Shown: positions 12,101-21,590 of the stretch, piece after piece
How positions within the stretch are numbered: position 1 is the first letter of the stretch
Layout: every line of letters begins with the position of its first letter
DNA from: Isoetes taiwanensis
Lineage: Eukaryota > Streptophyta > Lycopodiopsida > Isoetales > Isoetaceae
NCBI GenBank assembly: GCA_021234155.1
Contig: JAJEKV010000042.1
Coordinates: forward strand, 2,977,257-3,041,256
DNA: 64,000 nt
Reading direction: 5' to 3'
Notes under the pieces: generated by a model
Databases searched by the model: none
The model's input: the letters and a program-made list of their open reading frames with translations, nothing else
Told to the model about the DNA's origin: nothing
Translations under genes and position numbers: made by a program

Positions 12101-15100
12101 TTGGTTCTGGTAGAATATATGATGCAACATTGTCACACGCTTACCAATGGAATGCATCCATCAAGTGCCTCTCATTGTCATTGAATCATATGCGACTAGG
12201 TTTCCTTCCTTGAGCATCACTTGTAGCACTTACAAACATGCATTCTTCTGTTAGCTGCTGGCTTTAAGAGTTCTTGACCAACTTTCTTTCCTATGTAGCC
12301 AAGCGAAGAGAACTTCTAACATTATGAAATCTCAGGTGAATGCAGCTCGTGACCAGTATCAAGATGAATTGTTGGAAATAAAGCAGAGAGAGCGAGAAGA
12401 AGATTTAAAGTATCTCTCAGCGGCAGACAAAAAAGCTGAAGAACTACTATTTGAGGTACCATTTGACGTGGAATATTTCACAAGTTTTTCATTCTCTTTA
12501 AGCAACTTGTCTCCTTATAGTTTTATGAATAAATATTATTATATCCCCTCTCATCCCTTTCAAAGAAAAAGTAAAGTTTATGCTTCATATAAGCACTCAC
12601 TTTTTAATCAACACTTCTAACGATAACATATAAAAGTAACCCAAGCAACCACTAAAGCTTCATAAGAATGCTAACGATAACATATAAAAGTAAATCAAGC
12701 AACCACATTAAAGCTTCATAAGAATGTAGTTTAGGTGCTTGTAAAGAGAAATTTATGCCAAGAAAATACAGGCAAGGTGAGATGTGCATGAAAGTTCCAA
12801 ACATATTTATCTGTGAAAACTGTGATGGGCCCGCTATCTTTTATATTTTGTCAAAGGTCCACTATTCAGAACAGAAGACTTAGCATTTAAGTTCGTGCGT
12901 TCCAGGAAGCAAACTTAACAGGGGTAGATACATTATATGAGAAGATGATTGAGGAGGATCCAGAATACAAAAGGCTTGACGAAGTTCCAGGATTGCTACA
13001 TGCATTTGATGAGTAAAACTATATATCAATTTCTCGTGATTTGCGATTTATTTGTTATAGCTTATAAGCATTTCCATAGAATAATGACAATTGCACGTCT
13101 TTGATTAGGTTTCTTGTATCAGGTACAAAGATAAGTATTTACAAGCTACTGAAGAGTTGAAAAAAATAATCTTAGAGCAATTGCAGAAGAAGCGAGAAGA
13201 AATTAGAGTTTGGAAATCGACTTCAGAGAAACTTCTCAATGTGAGAGACACGCAAGCCCGTTCCTCAGTGGAGGTGCTAAAGAAGATGAAGAAAGAGGTG
13301 ATACGCAATGCTTCACTTGTTCGTCTATGATGTTACACTTGTTTTTTAACATAGAATAGAATAGAATAGAATAGTTTTTTTATCGTCCACTGAGACCAAT
13401 CGGCCTATGGGACCCAGAAGGAGCGCAGCAAACTTATACTGTCCGGGTATAAAGAGATCTCAGGATTTTTGTGGCTTTAGATATCCTCAATAGTGACACA
13501 TCAAGAGAGAGTTACGTTAAGAGGACATGGGAGTGAAATTGGAAAAAACGAGAAATTGAGAAAAGAGGAAGGAAAAGCAGCGAGAGCATAATGTAGATGA
13601 CTGCAAGAACTCCCATTATTTGACTTGGATTTGATGAATGCCTTTTAATGACTATAAATTTGAACTGAAATAGAAGCAACTATAATTTGATTGCAATTCA
13701 CCCAAATGAAACCGATTATTTTAGTTCGTGATATTGCCTTAGGAACTCTAGAATATCTACTTTTCTGTTTCAATCATAAAAGAAACCTTGTAAGATGGTA
13801 TCCTAGTGGACGTTAAAAAAACTATTCTATTCTATTCTATTCATATTTCTTCATTTTTTTGTCTTGTAATTTCACATCATGTTATGGTGCTCTAGTGTAA
13901 TGGCTAAAGTATTAGTAGTGTTATTTTAATGGTAGGAATTTGAACCCTCACTAGGTTTTTGGTCACATGATATTAGAGACATTTAGTAGTACAATGAAAG
14001 TTGTGATCTAGAAATTAAATGTATTACCAAAAATATTGGGAGGCTTAGAACTATCAGTAGTGTCATATTTATCCTTGTTACTAGCCGTTCGCACCTCATT
14101 TGCCTACAGCTATTAAGAGGGATTAAGTAGAAATCTAGGCAGCAAGTGACTGCATATGGCACTATGGGGTCGAGAGGTGAAGCCTTCTAGTATCTTAAAG
14201 CATTGACCAATAGTAAAGGGATGTCATGAAAAAATGATACAATACTTGAAGGTGCCATTTTACTTTATGAAAGACTCTCTCCATATCTTCCTTCCTTCCT
14301 TCCTTCCTATGGAAGAATTCTTCCATAGGAGAAAGTCTTTCATATTTTTTGGTACTTTTAAACAATAAATTGTTTTGCAAAAAAATGCAGATATTTGAAG
14401 AGGTGCAGAAGAATCCTGAGTCAACCCCTGAGTCAGCAACAGAGAAGCTTGCTCCTCTGAAGGAAGAGAACATAAAACTTCGTGAACAACTCATAGAGCA
14501 TGAGATGCTGACGTTTGGTGAAATTCATGTACTATCTGCAAATATAGACATGTTTCATGGCATTTAAAAAAACAGTACTACTACTAAATAGATGATATGT
14601 TTCGTGCAGGACATCTGGTCAGCATTTGATACGAACTACACTATCATTGTGGATGCTAACAAGCAACACTTTCAGCACTAATATCCTTATGGAAAAGCTA
14701 CTTAAAGATTTGGAACATAAAACTAATTAATTTCTGCACTGAAGTTGTTTGGCTTGACTTGTACCTACCTTTGGGACTATAAGAATGCTAGAGAATAATT
14801 GTTCAGAAACTGTGATGGCCCAAGCATCAATCCTCATGGAACAATTTTCTCTAAATGAACTTGATGTTGAATCTGAAGAAGGGCGTGCAGTAAGTTACTT
14901 TCCTTGTTTTATTGTATGACTTAAAGATTCAAAAACCAAGGTTGTTGAGCTTTCAATTTTCAGTTACTAAGAGACAAAGACTCTATTGTGAATGCCATAC
15001 AAGCGTCTCATGATGCCAGAACTCTCAAGATAGACTCATTGGTCAGTATTTATATATGTGAAAGGAAGTTGTCCTTATGCTTATATCTTACAATATATGA

Positions 15101-15302
15101 AACAGTCTTTCCACACGTATTAACTCATATATACCAGGAGGACAAGAAACTTCAAGGTGAAGTGGAAATACAAAAACATATCAATGATGAATGGAGACAA
15201 GGGGAAATAAGGCGCAGTCGTGAACGTATTGGAGAAATTGATTTCATATACCAACTTATCTTGGATGATATTGCTGACTTGGTCATTAGCATTGAGAAAT
15301 AA
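9131..15302 (+). CDS. DRC3: DRC3-like nexin-dynein regulatory complex subunit (LRR protein)
   Basis: A spliced gene for the flagellar protein DRC3/LRRC48, a subunit of the nexin-dynein regulatory complex that links axonemal doublets and regulates dynein. Exons by GT-AG and phase: 9131-9178, 9489-9576, 10220-10336, 11092-11258, 11381-11446, 11818-11901, 12336-12455, 12906-13012, 13123-13297, 14391 to about 14510, about 14610-14730, 14807-14889, 14964-15041 and 15138-15302. Exons 2-5 encode SDS22-like leucine-rich repeats (LYLDNNKISKIENL, DLSFNNIQEIDGLEGL). Later exons encode long coiled coil, including DEVPGLLHAFDE and the family block DKDSIVNAIQASHD near the C terminus. The ATG at 9131 is chosen because MAVTSITTELL matches the expected N terminus; a short upstream ORF begins at 9089. 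Exon 11 is problematic: the matching segment changes frame near 14680 and then meets stops, so this is either a sequence error or a damaged allele. In land plants a DRC subunit is expected only where sperm swim. Confidence 0.85.
10440..10600 (+). mobile_element. possible tRNA-Ala-derived SINE head in a DRC3 intron
   Basis: GGTAGCTTGTAGAGCACTTG followed by GTTTGCAAGCAGGA resembles the D-arm and anticodon arm of a tRNA with a TGC (Ala) anticodon. The acceptor stem and a clean B box are missing, so it is not a tRNA gene. A second, weaker copy of the motif (GAAGCACTTGGCTTATACGAGC) follows about 70 bp on. Confidence 0.35.
13353..13475 (-). mobile_element. LINE 3' end with AATAG-repeat tail
   Basis: The plus reading is an AATAG microsatellite, then TTTTTTTATCGTCCACTGAG, then CCAATCGGCCTATGGGACCC. 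This sequence recurs almost exactly at 35.1 kb, where it joins a LINE body, so this is a severely 5'-truncated minus-strand copy in a DRC3 intron. Confidence 0.75.
13780..13842 (+). mobile_element. SINE/LINE 3' terminus with TATTC tail, plus orientation
   Basis: GATGGTATCCTAGTGGACGTTAAAAAAAC is followed by four TATTC units. It is the inverted counterpart of the terminus 430 bp upstream, so two insertions face each other in the same intron. Confidence 0.6.
13866..13985 (+). mobile_element. possible tRNA-derived SINE fragment
   Basis: TCTAGTGTAATGGCTAAAG resembles an A box. GGAATTTGAACCCTC resembles a B box about 40 bp downstream, and GGTCACATGA follows, a motif also seen in the SINE tails at 36.8 and 52.6 kb. 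No TATC tail is visible, so the copy is incomplete. Confidence 0.35.
14262..14347. repeat. nested foldback element in a DRC3 intron
   Basis: A perfect 24-bp palindrome centred on GAATTC (about 14306-14329) is preceded by a CTTC repeat and flanked by a further inverted pair: ATGAAAGACTCTCTCC on the left and GGAGAAAGTCTTTCAT on the right. The RNA could form a two-tier hairpin just upstream of the next exon's acceptor. Confidence 0.7.
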
Positions 15303-17590
15303 TAGCAATATTTATACTCCAATGCATTGTCATTATAGGTGCCTAATTCTAGTTGTGAAATTAGTTGGGTACAAGAGGCATGTCTAACATAGAAACTAGT
15401 TGTCATGAAACTAGTTTTTGTGTCATGAATGTAATTTTTTATTTTGTTGTATAATAGACTAATGCAGAATGTATTAGTCTAGCACACCACAGATTACCTA
15501 GAGTTATCATATACCTAACATCGTAATTTTTTAAACCATTGTATCATGTATAATACAAATAGATTTCAAATCACTATATGTGAGACGATGAACATGTTTG
15601 TTTTTGCATTTGAGAATGATGAAACATTAATTGCTTCATTGTTCTCTATCATTTGAAAATGATGAAAGTAATGTAAAATCTAACAATAAAAACATTTCAT
15701 TTTGTCTAAATGTGATCAAAGACAGACTTGATTTCCTTTTAACAGCATTGTCAACAAACATCGACATGCCTACTGTTATCGACATACTATTATGAACATT
15801 TTATTATAACAGTGTTAGATAGTCAACCATGTGTAAGTGCTATTTGAGAAAAATAACCTTGTGCTAGACCAAAATTACTGTTTCAATACAACCCACTGTA
15901 TATTGTATATTATGTTCTACATATGCATAGGCTATACATTGGCCTATTGTTATGAGTTGATAGTTAATGTTAACACTTGTATTGGTCCTAGGGATCAGTT
16001 ATGTCATTATAGTATCTGTTAGACAAAACAACTCAAACTTTACTTTCCATTTTTGATCATGTTCACAGTTGCACACATAAATAGCTCATTTTCCATGGCC
16101 ACTGAAAGTAACAAATATAGATACCATGGGGTTTTACATAGCTTTTGTTCCTGCAAAGAACCTTTCTGTTCTTTCTGGCAGAAGTCTATGTATTTAATGC
16201 AATAAGAAAATACACCTCTCAAAGCTCTGAGAGAGCTTTCATAAAGCTGGCTGCTTCAATCTGCCACGCTGGCCATACACATCTACAAAAGAAAACCTTG
16301 TCTAAGCATGCATATTTAAAACCTGGGCAAAGACTAAAAAACAAATCCGATGAACCCAAAACAGAGAATGAGGAGTAAAATCAGCAAAAAAATTTAATAC
16401 TATTGGAAAAGGCGTGCCCAAAGATTTGTACATGAAAATTACCTAGCTGAGGCAAAAGCTTCGGTGGAGCTCGCTTGGAAAGGAATTCATATTAGAAGGT
16501 TCGGTGGAGCTATCCTTCAAAGTAAGCAAGACTGAATGTTTAGAATAGAGACGAAAACACATTAGCTTATAAACCAACGCCGCCCTCACGAAAGTAAAAG
16601 AACAGGAAGATGCGAGTAGACGAATGAGGAACCTGAATCCAGACATGTGAGAATGCAGCAAAACCATAGTTGCTACAATAGCGATGGTGCTCAGCTTGGT
16701 TTTTTACATCAATTGCTCTTCCTTTGCAATCTGCTCAACCTTATAAGGCATGTTCAAAAAACGGATAGGTTTAATGAAGGTAGATTTAAACAGGTAGATG
16801 CTCTTTCAGTTTCAACTAAGCCTATGTATTTTATTCTCAGATCTTCTAGTTCTGACTATGATAAACATGCTAGCATAGTTGCCTTGCCAAACTCAAATAA
16901 GCACTAATCTATCAAAAATGGCTGCATGAAATGAGCTGTTAAATCATCAAACGAAACAAAACAAAGCAAAACACGGCTACCACAACACTCATTATTTTTC
17001 CATTTTGATTTTTCAAACGATCTGCACATTGCTGAGAAATGAAGGAAATATAGAAGACATGGGTGGCCTGCAAAGAAAATTGGAAGCTGGTATTGCTATG
17101 GGTGCCCCAAGTTACCACTTTGAAAATGTTTTTGCAAAGAAAAGGGATGCAAACAAACCTTCCCGGAGACCGATTTGGAGAAGTTCAAGTGTTGTAGGTC
17201 ATGTGGACCATCTAAGATAACTCCATGAGGCAGAAAGATGATTTGGGTTTTGTTACAGTGCACGGTTTGCACCGAGAATTGCAAGGGATGCTTGCACGGC
17301 CCCGTAATTAACATGGGCAAAGTCTTGAAGCATTTGGTGCATCCAGCTGTTGGTCTCGATCAGGCCAACCTGGACGTAATTGCACAGCTTAGCTGAAGCT
17401 TTTGGTCATGGCAATTTAATTAGCTATCTCGGTCCTCCATTTTCTGAGTTAAATCTCGGCTGTCCAATTTGGGGCTCTATTGAAGACACATACTAAAACA
17501 TTATTATATAAGAAGATTATTAAAAAAAATGCCCAGGGTTGTTGGGCATAAGCTAGAAAATATAAATGATATAGATTACACAACGAGGAA
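15303..17590. other. intergenic region without supported genes
   Basis: AT-rich DNA downstream of DRC3. Short ORFs at 16145-16378 and 17005-17220 lack recognisable motifs and are not supported. Confidence 0.5.
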
Positions 17591-17594
17591 CATT

Positions 17595-17945
17595 CGACCA
17601 CATCTTCCCCTTCCTCTTCCCCTTTTCCCCTTCTCCTTTTGCCCTTTCTCACTTTTCCCTTTTTTATTTTTCCCTTTTCCTCATTCTATTTTCCCATTTC
17701 CCTTTGTTTTTTCCATTGTCCCATTTTCCTTTTCCCTTTTTGCATTTTCCCCACCCTGATTTTTCTTTTCCGTTTTTCCCCTCGTTTTCCCCTTCCTTTT
17801 TTCTTTACCTTTTCTCCTATTTTTGTTTTCCCCTTTTCCCCTCTCCTTTTTTCCTTCCATCTAATTTTTTTTCCTTTTCTCTTTTCCCTTACACATTTCC
17901 CTTTGCCCTTTACTTATTCCTCATTTTTCCCTTTCCTCTAATTGA
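17595..17945. repeat. 350-bp C/T-only low-complexity tract
   Basis: The plus strand is almost pure pyrimidine, mixing CCCTTTT, TTCCTTT and TTTTCCC units with only scattered A/G. The ORFs rich in Phe, Pro and Leu across it are translation artefacts of the tract. Confidence 0.9.
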
Positions 17946-18175
17946 GAAGGGTTTCGTAGGTCATGCTCCACTTGAGTTTTCTCTTGTTTACAAGGGAATC
18001 TTCTAAACACTAAGATGCCCACATATACGAAATTTTTAAGACCTTGAAATTATAGGGTTAATTATCTTGTTTTTATAACCCAAAATTTCAAGGTGATTTT
18101 GACTTGATTTTCAGCTTAATCTTATCAAAGTTAACAGACAACGAATTTCACAACACATTGCACATTTCGACAAGT

Positions 18176-18268
18176 AAAATTCAGTTCAACATTTAAGTCA
18201 GAAACTTGAGTTCAACATTTAATTCAGAAAATTGAGTTCAACATTTAACAGAAAATTCAGTTCAAATC
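18176..18268. repeat. about 26-bp tandem repeat, 3.6 copies
   Basis: Unit AAAATT(C/G)AGTTCAACATTTAA with short variable ends. The LTR retrotransposon has inserted in the last, partial copy. Confidence 0.8.
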
Positions 18269-18269
18269 T

Positions 18270-18444
18270 GTGACGGTCCAAGGGAATATACGCCATAAAT
18301 ACGTATATTCCTGGATCCGTCACCATACAAGTCTATCTTTATAGCCTTGTATACCATAGATTGTGGCACTAGGGGGCATGGCTAAGTTATTCTTATAACT
18401 TAGCCAACCATAGGTTAAGCCATTATCCACGTGGCCTTAACCTA
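18270..18444. promoter_or_regulatory. three consecutive stem-loops at the LTR start
   Basis: Hairpin 1: arms 18270-18292 and 18302-18323, near-perfect with small bulges and a 9-nt loop. Hairpin 2: perfect 11-bp arms 18380-18390 and 18395-18405, loop TCTT. Hairpin 3: TAGGTTAAG (18411-18419) with CTTAACCTA (18436-18444). The same three occur at the start of the 3' LTR. Being upstream of the TATA motif, they would act as DNA in U3, or as RNA near the 3' end of the transcript. Confidence 0.7.
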
Positions 18445-18533
18445 TTGGGGCACCGCCACACAGGACTCACCCGATTGGTGCCACGTGGCATCCTAGGTGG
18501 ACCTAACTTATATAGGCATAAACCCTAACCCTA
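18428..18533 (+). promoter_or_regulatory. LTR promoter: two G-boxes, TATA box, telo-box
   Basis: CACGTG occurs at 18428-18433 and 18482-18487 (G-box, bound by plant bZIP/bHLH factors). TATATAG lies at 18509-18515. A telo-box AAACCCTAACCCTA lies at 18520-18533, just after the TATA. Telo-boxes in plants bind TRB proteins and can recruit Polycomb (family knowledge); activity here is inferred. The motifs are repeated in the 3' LTR. Confidence 0.6.
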
Positions 18534-19906
18534 GACCTCTTTCCGGCCCTAGCACCCTCGAGACTCACCTACTTGTTGAAACCCCGTTTTGAACATCGTT
18601 TCGTGTGGCATAGGTCGGGTGCGGAAATGCCAGGTAGACCCGTTCTTGGAGTAGGAACAGCAGCTTGTGAGTCGAAGACCATGGAGGCGCCCGGATCTGG
18701 AGGGAGAGCATCAGGAGCAGGTATGTAGGATAGTAGTTGTGATAGCTCATCTGGGATTAGCATTCCAGATGTGCTAGTATTTTGTATCTAGAGTAGAGCC
18801 ATCCTAGAACCCATATTCAACATCTTGAACCCTAATCAAGGAACCCTAACTATTAGTTAGTTGTATGATTAGGTTAAGATGTTCTTCTTATGATTATTCT
18901 CATGATGTGATGATTATGTGATGTTGGTTGATCATGTTTGCTCCTCTTGTATTGGGAAGGGGGGTAGAGACCTAGGGCCATATGTAGTATGTTCCTAGAG
19001 TAGATCCCTTAGTTCCTATTAGTTGCGGCCTGTGCATAGGAGCCCACCAGGCTATTGAGGCTATGATATGACTCAGCACCAGATAACGGGGCTAGAGGGA
19101 AAGTGGAGGGAGGATCCCTGCCGAGTGGGGGCCGGGGGGGGATCCCATAGTGGGCTAGGCTTATGGTGGGTCACTTAGGTGTGGGCCGAGCATGGGTCCG
19201 ACACCTCCCGGGGCAATGGTGTTGCCACGCCTCGAGAGGCGCAAGTGCTGGCTTGGCTCTCGTTTTGGGGGTTCGGTCTGGTGCAATCGTGTGTCGCCCG
19301 CGATTCTCTAGCAGCCCGGCACCTCTAGACCACGGGAGGGGAGATGCAACCCTTCCGCCTCGCCGGACCCGGGGAGATGCAACCCGAGTAGTCCCGATGG
19401 GTGATGCCATGGGATTGCGATCCCAGGAAGGCTAGAGTCATGTCGAGCCCTGATCTAGCGTGCGCAAAGTATGCACGGGAGGGGCGGATGGAGTGGTCAA
19501 CCCTAGCCATTGTTCTATGCCCACCGCCATTGCCATGACTCGGGCCGCGCTCTATCTTGAGGGCCTAGCCCGGTCGGTCATCCTCCTCACAGTCCGAGGC
19601 GGGGTAGGAGCTCTCATGTTTTATGGTTCGTGATTATCATCTTTGCCTTGGTTTATGTGTGATGCACTACCCTTCGAGGTAGTATTTGTATATGTTGATG
19701 CTAGTTTCGACGTGTTGCGCCGGCTTCATTTGTTATAGGAGCCCATAGGGGAAGGGCGCGCAAGACACCTTCGTGTTCCCTTCCCGCACTAAGAGTCACC
19801 TCAGAGTGCGGGGTAGACGAAGGGCCCATGCGGTTGTTGAGCCGGATGGGGGATTTCCTGCCGAGTGTACGGCCGGGCGCCGTATGTTTAGCAGGGAGCG
19901 TCACAA

Positions 19907-19918
19907 TGGTATCAGAGC
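19907..19918 (+). other. primer-binding site for initiator tRNA-Met
   Basis: TGGTATCAGAGC lies one base after the 5' LTR end. It is the standard plant LTR-element PBS complementary to the 3' end of initiator methionine tRNA. Confidence 0.95.
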
Positions 19919-20480
19919 GATGTTCTTGGTTGACCAAGAACTAGCACTGACCATAACCATGAAGTAGTCTAACAGGCCTATAGGGGTGTGGAATAAACAT
20001 TTCCACCATCGAACCGCGAAAATGGGGGAAAAATTTTTCTCCTAGGTAGTGGGTCAGGAATTAGGCTAAGTGTTAGACGAAGATTTGAGGGAGGCAAACG
20101 AATCTTCTAGTAAATTTGGAGTGAAAATTATGCATCTGCATCAAATTTCACCTAAAATGGGTCGAAGAATCATGCCAATCGGAGGCCCAGGTGAAAAATG
20201 GCGCAAATTCATAAATTGCACTTCGAACCATTAGGAAAATTCGAAAATTTAAAGATAATATCAATTAATATAGGTTAATATATACATTAATAGTTAAATA
20301 ATTAATTAAATATCTTGTAATTAATAAGGGGGGGCTAATAAATAGGGGTAATTATGGTAGGAGAATATTCCCAGGGACCCTCCTTTTTAAATATCTGACA
20401 CCTCATTTTCTCTCTCCAACCCTTCACCTCCAACCTTCTCTTGCCCAGCCCTTCGTCACCCGTTTTTTGAACCATAAGAT
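19919..20480 (+). other. untranslated leader of the LTR element
   Basis: About 560 bp between the PBS and the H3-like ORF. It is AT-rich towards its end (TTAATATA stretches near 20270-20320), with no ORF that I support. The last 80 bp are pyrimidine-rich (CTCTCTCCAACCCTTCACC), like a plant 5' UTR. Confidence 0.6.
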
Positions 20481-20614
20481 ATGGCTCGCACCAAACAAAC
20501 TTACAGGAAGCCTGGAACAAGACCGACCCTCTCCATGGCGCAGGCAGCAGGGCGACATGTCAAGAAGATCCCGGAGCACCTCCGACCCAAGAAAGGGGAA
20601 GAGGAGCTTCCCCC

Positions 20615-20653
<39 letters not shown>

Positions 20654-21590
20654 AGCCTCATACCATGACGCCGAGGAGAGTCCCAGCAGCAGTTCTCCGT
20701 CGGCAGGCACCCAGAGGACCGGCGAGTCTCGCCATTTCGGACCCTCGGACACCGAGGTGGAAGAAGAAGGGGAGGAGCAGGTGCAGCAGCAGGTGGAGGA
20801 AGCGGGGCCTTCAGTGCCCAAGAAGAAGGGAAAGGAAAAAGTAGCAGAGTGGCCGGAGGAGAGGGCCGCCAGGAAGAAGCGGGAGCGAGAGAGGGAGCTG
20901 AGGGAGGAGGAGAGGCGGACGAAGAGAAGGAACGACGGGCCTCGCCGGACCGTCGTTATTCAAGAGCCCCGGCCAGAAGAGGAGCCGCAGGTGGAAGAAG
21001 AAGAGGAGGAGGAGGGGCAGCAGGATCCCAACGCGAGGCCACCCTACCCTAAGTGGCCGGAACCACCTAAGGTGGTGAAGAAACAAAAGGTAGGGGAGCG
21101 GGCATTCGCGCTGCAGCAGGACCGGGAGTTCAAAAGGAAGATGGTGGCATACAAGGAGTACCTTCGTCGCTGGACGAGGTACAATGAGTGGTATTGCCAG
21201 CAGGAGGTGCAGCGCGTCGTGGTGGGCGGCAGGCCAAAGAAGAACCAGCCCAAGCCACCCCCACCTAGGCCGGAAAAACCCAAGAGGGTTCACCACGGGC
21301 CGAACAGCACATACGCCCGGGTGTTTAGGGAGATTCGGCACTTTCAGATGTGCACGAATCTCCTGATAAGGAAGGCGCCCTTCGAGCGTCTCCTTAGGGA
21401 GGTGTTGCAGCAGTTCCGGACCGATTACAGGGTTACCCCTCTAATGACCCGGGCTCTGCAAGAGGCCTCCGAAGCAGAGCTGGTGCAGCTCTTCGAGGAA
21501 GGGAACCTCTGCGCTATCCATGCTAAGAGAGTTACCCTTATGCCTAAGGATATTCACTTAGCACGGAGGATCCGCAGGGAGAGGCCCTAG
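20481..21590 (+). CDS. retrotransposon-encoded histone H3 variant with a long insertion
   Basis: An uninterrupted 369-residue ORF in good start context (purine at -3, G at +4). Residues 2-10 read ARTKQTYRK, the H3 tail with one change (canonical Ala7 to Tyr). Residues 27-36, [10 protein letters not shown], match the H3 K36-P43 region. Residues about 277-369 are a complete histone H3 fold: [16 protein letters not shown] (alpha-N/alpha-1), [16 protein letters not shown] (alpha-2), [19 protein letters not shown] (loop 2/alpha-3), ending RRIRRERP. The tetramer-interface Cys110, His113 and Asp123 equivalents are kept. Canonical K56 becomes Met and K79 becomes Arg; K64, K115 and K122 are kept. The roughly 240 residues between hold a Ser run (about 47-57), acidic blocks, an Arg/Glu/Lys-rich charged helix (about 130-155), NLS-like basic clusters and Pro-rich segments. 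It would enter the nucleus and may pair with H4. It lies inside the LTRs, before gag, visibly GC-rich against its flanks. HFQ..TNLLI and RVTLM recall plant CENH3, but loop 1 has canonical H3 length. Confidence 0.93.

Larger units (their letters stand above)
18269..19905 (+). repeat. 5' LTR
   Basis: Begins TGTGACGGTCC and ends AGCGTCACA. It pairs with the 3' LTR over its whole length: the first roughly 180 bp and about 18770-19040 look identical, while GC-rich parts carry many small indels. It holds the promoter elements listed separately. Confidence 0.97.

Noticed and set aside
17529-18006. Several overlapping Phe/Pro/Leu-rich ORFs
   Set aside because: Products of the C/T-only tract; three frames are open simply because the tract lacks A and G for stops.
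20467-21366. Alternative-frame ORFs (poly-Ala, poly-Leu, Arg-rich) over the histone ORF
   Set aside because: Shadows of the GC-rich histone ORF; only the frame beginning at 20481 shows a recognisable protein fold.
20481-21590. Histone ORF as an ordinary host gene that merely lies near a transposon
   Set aside because: It sits inside matched LTRs with a target duplication, directly downstream of the PBS leader and upstream of gag on the same strand, without introns. A one-off insertion into the element is still possible and is given as a refutation test.
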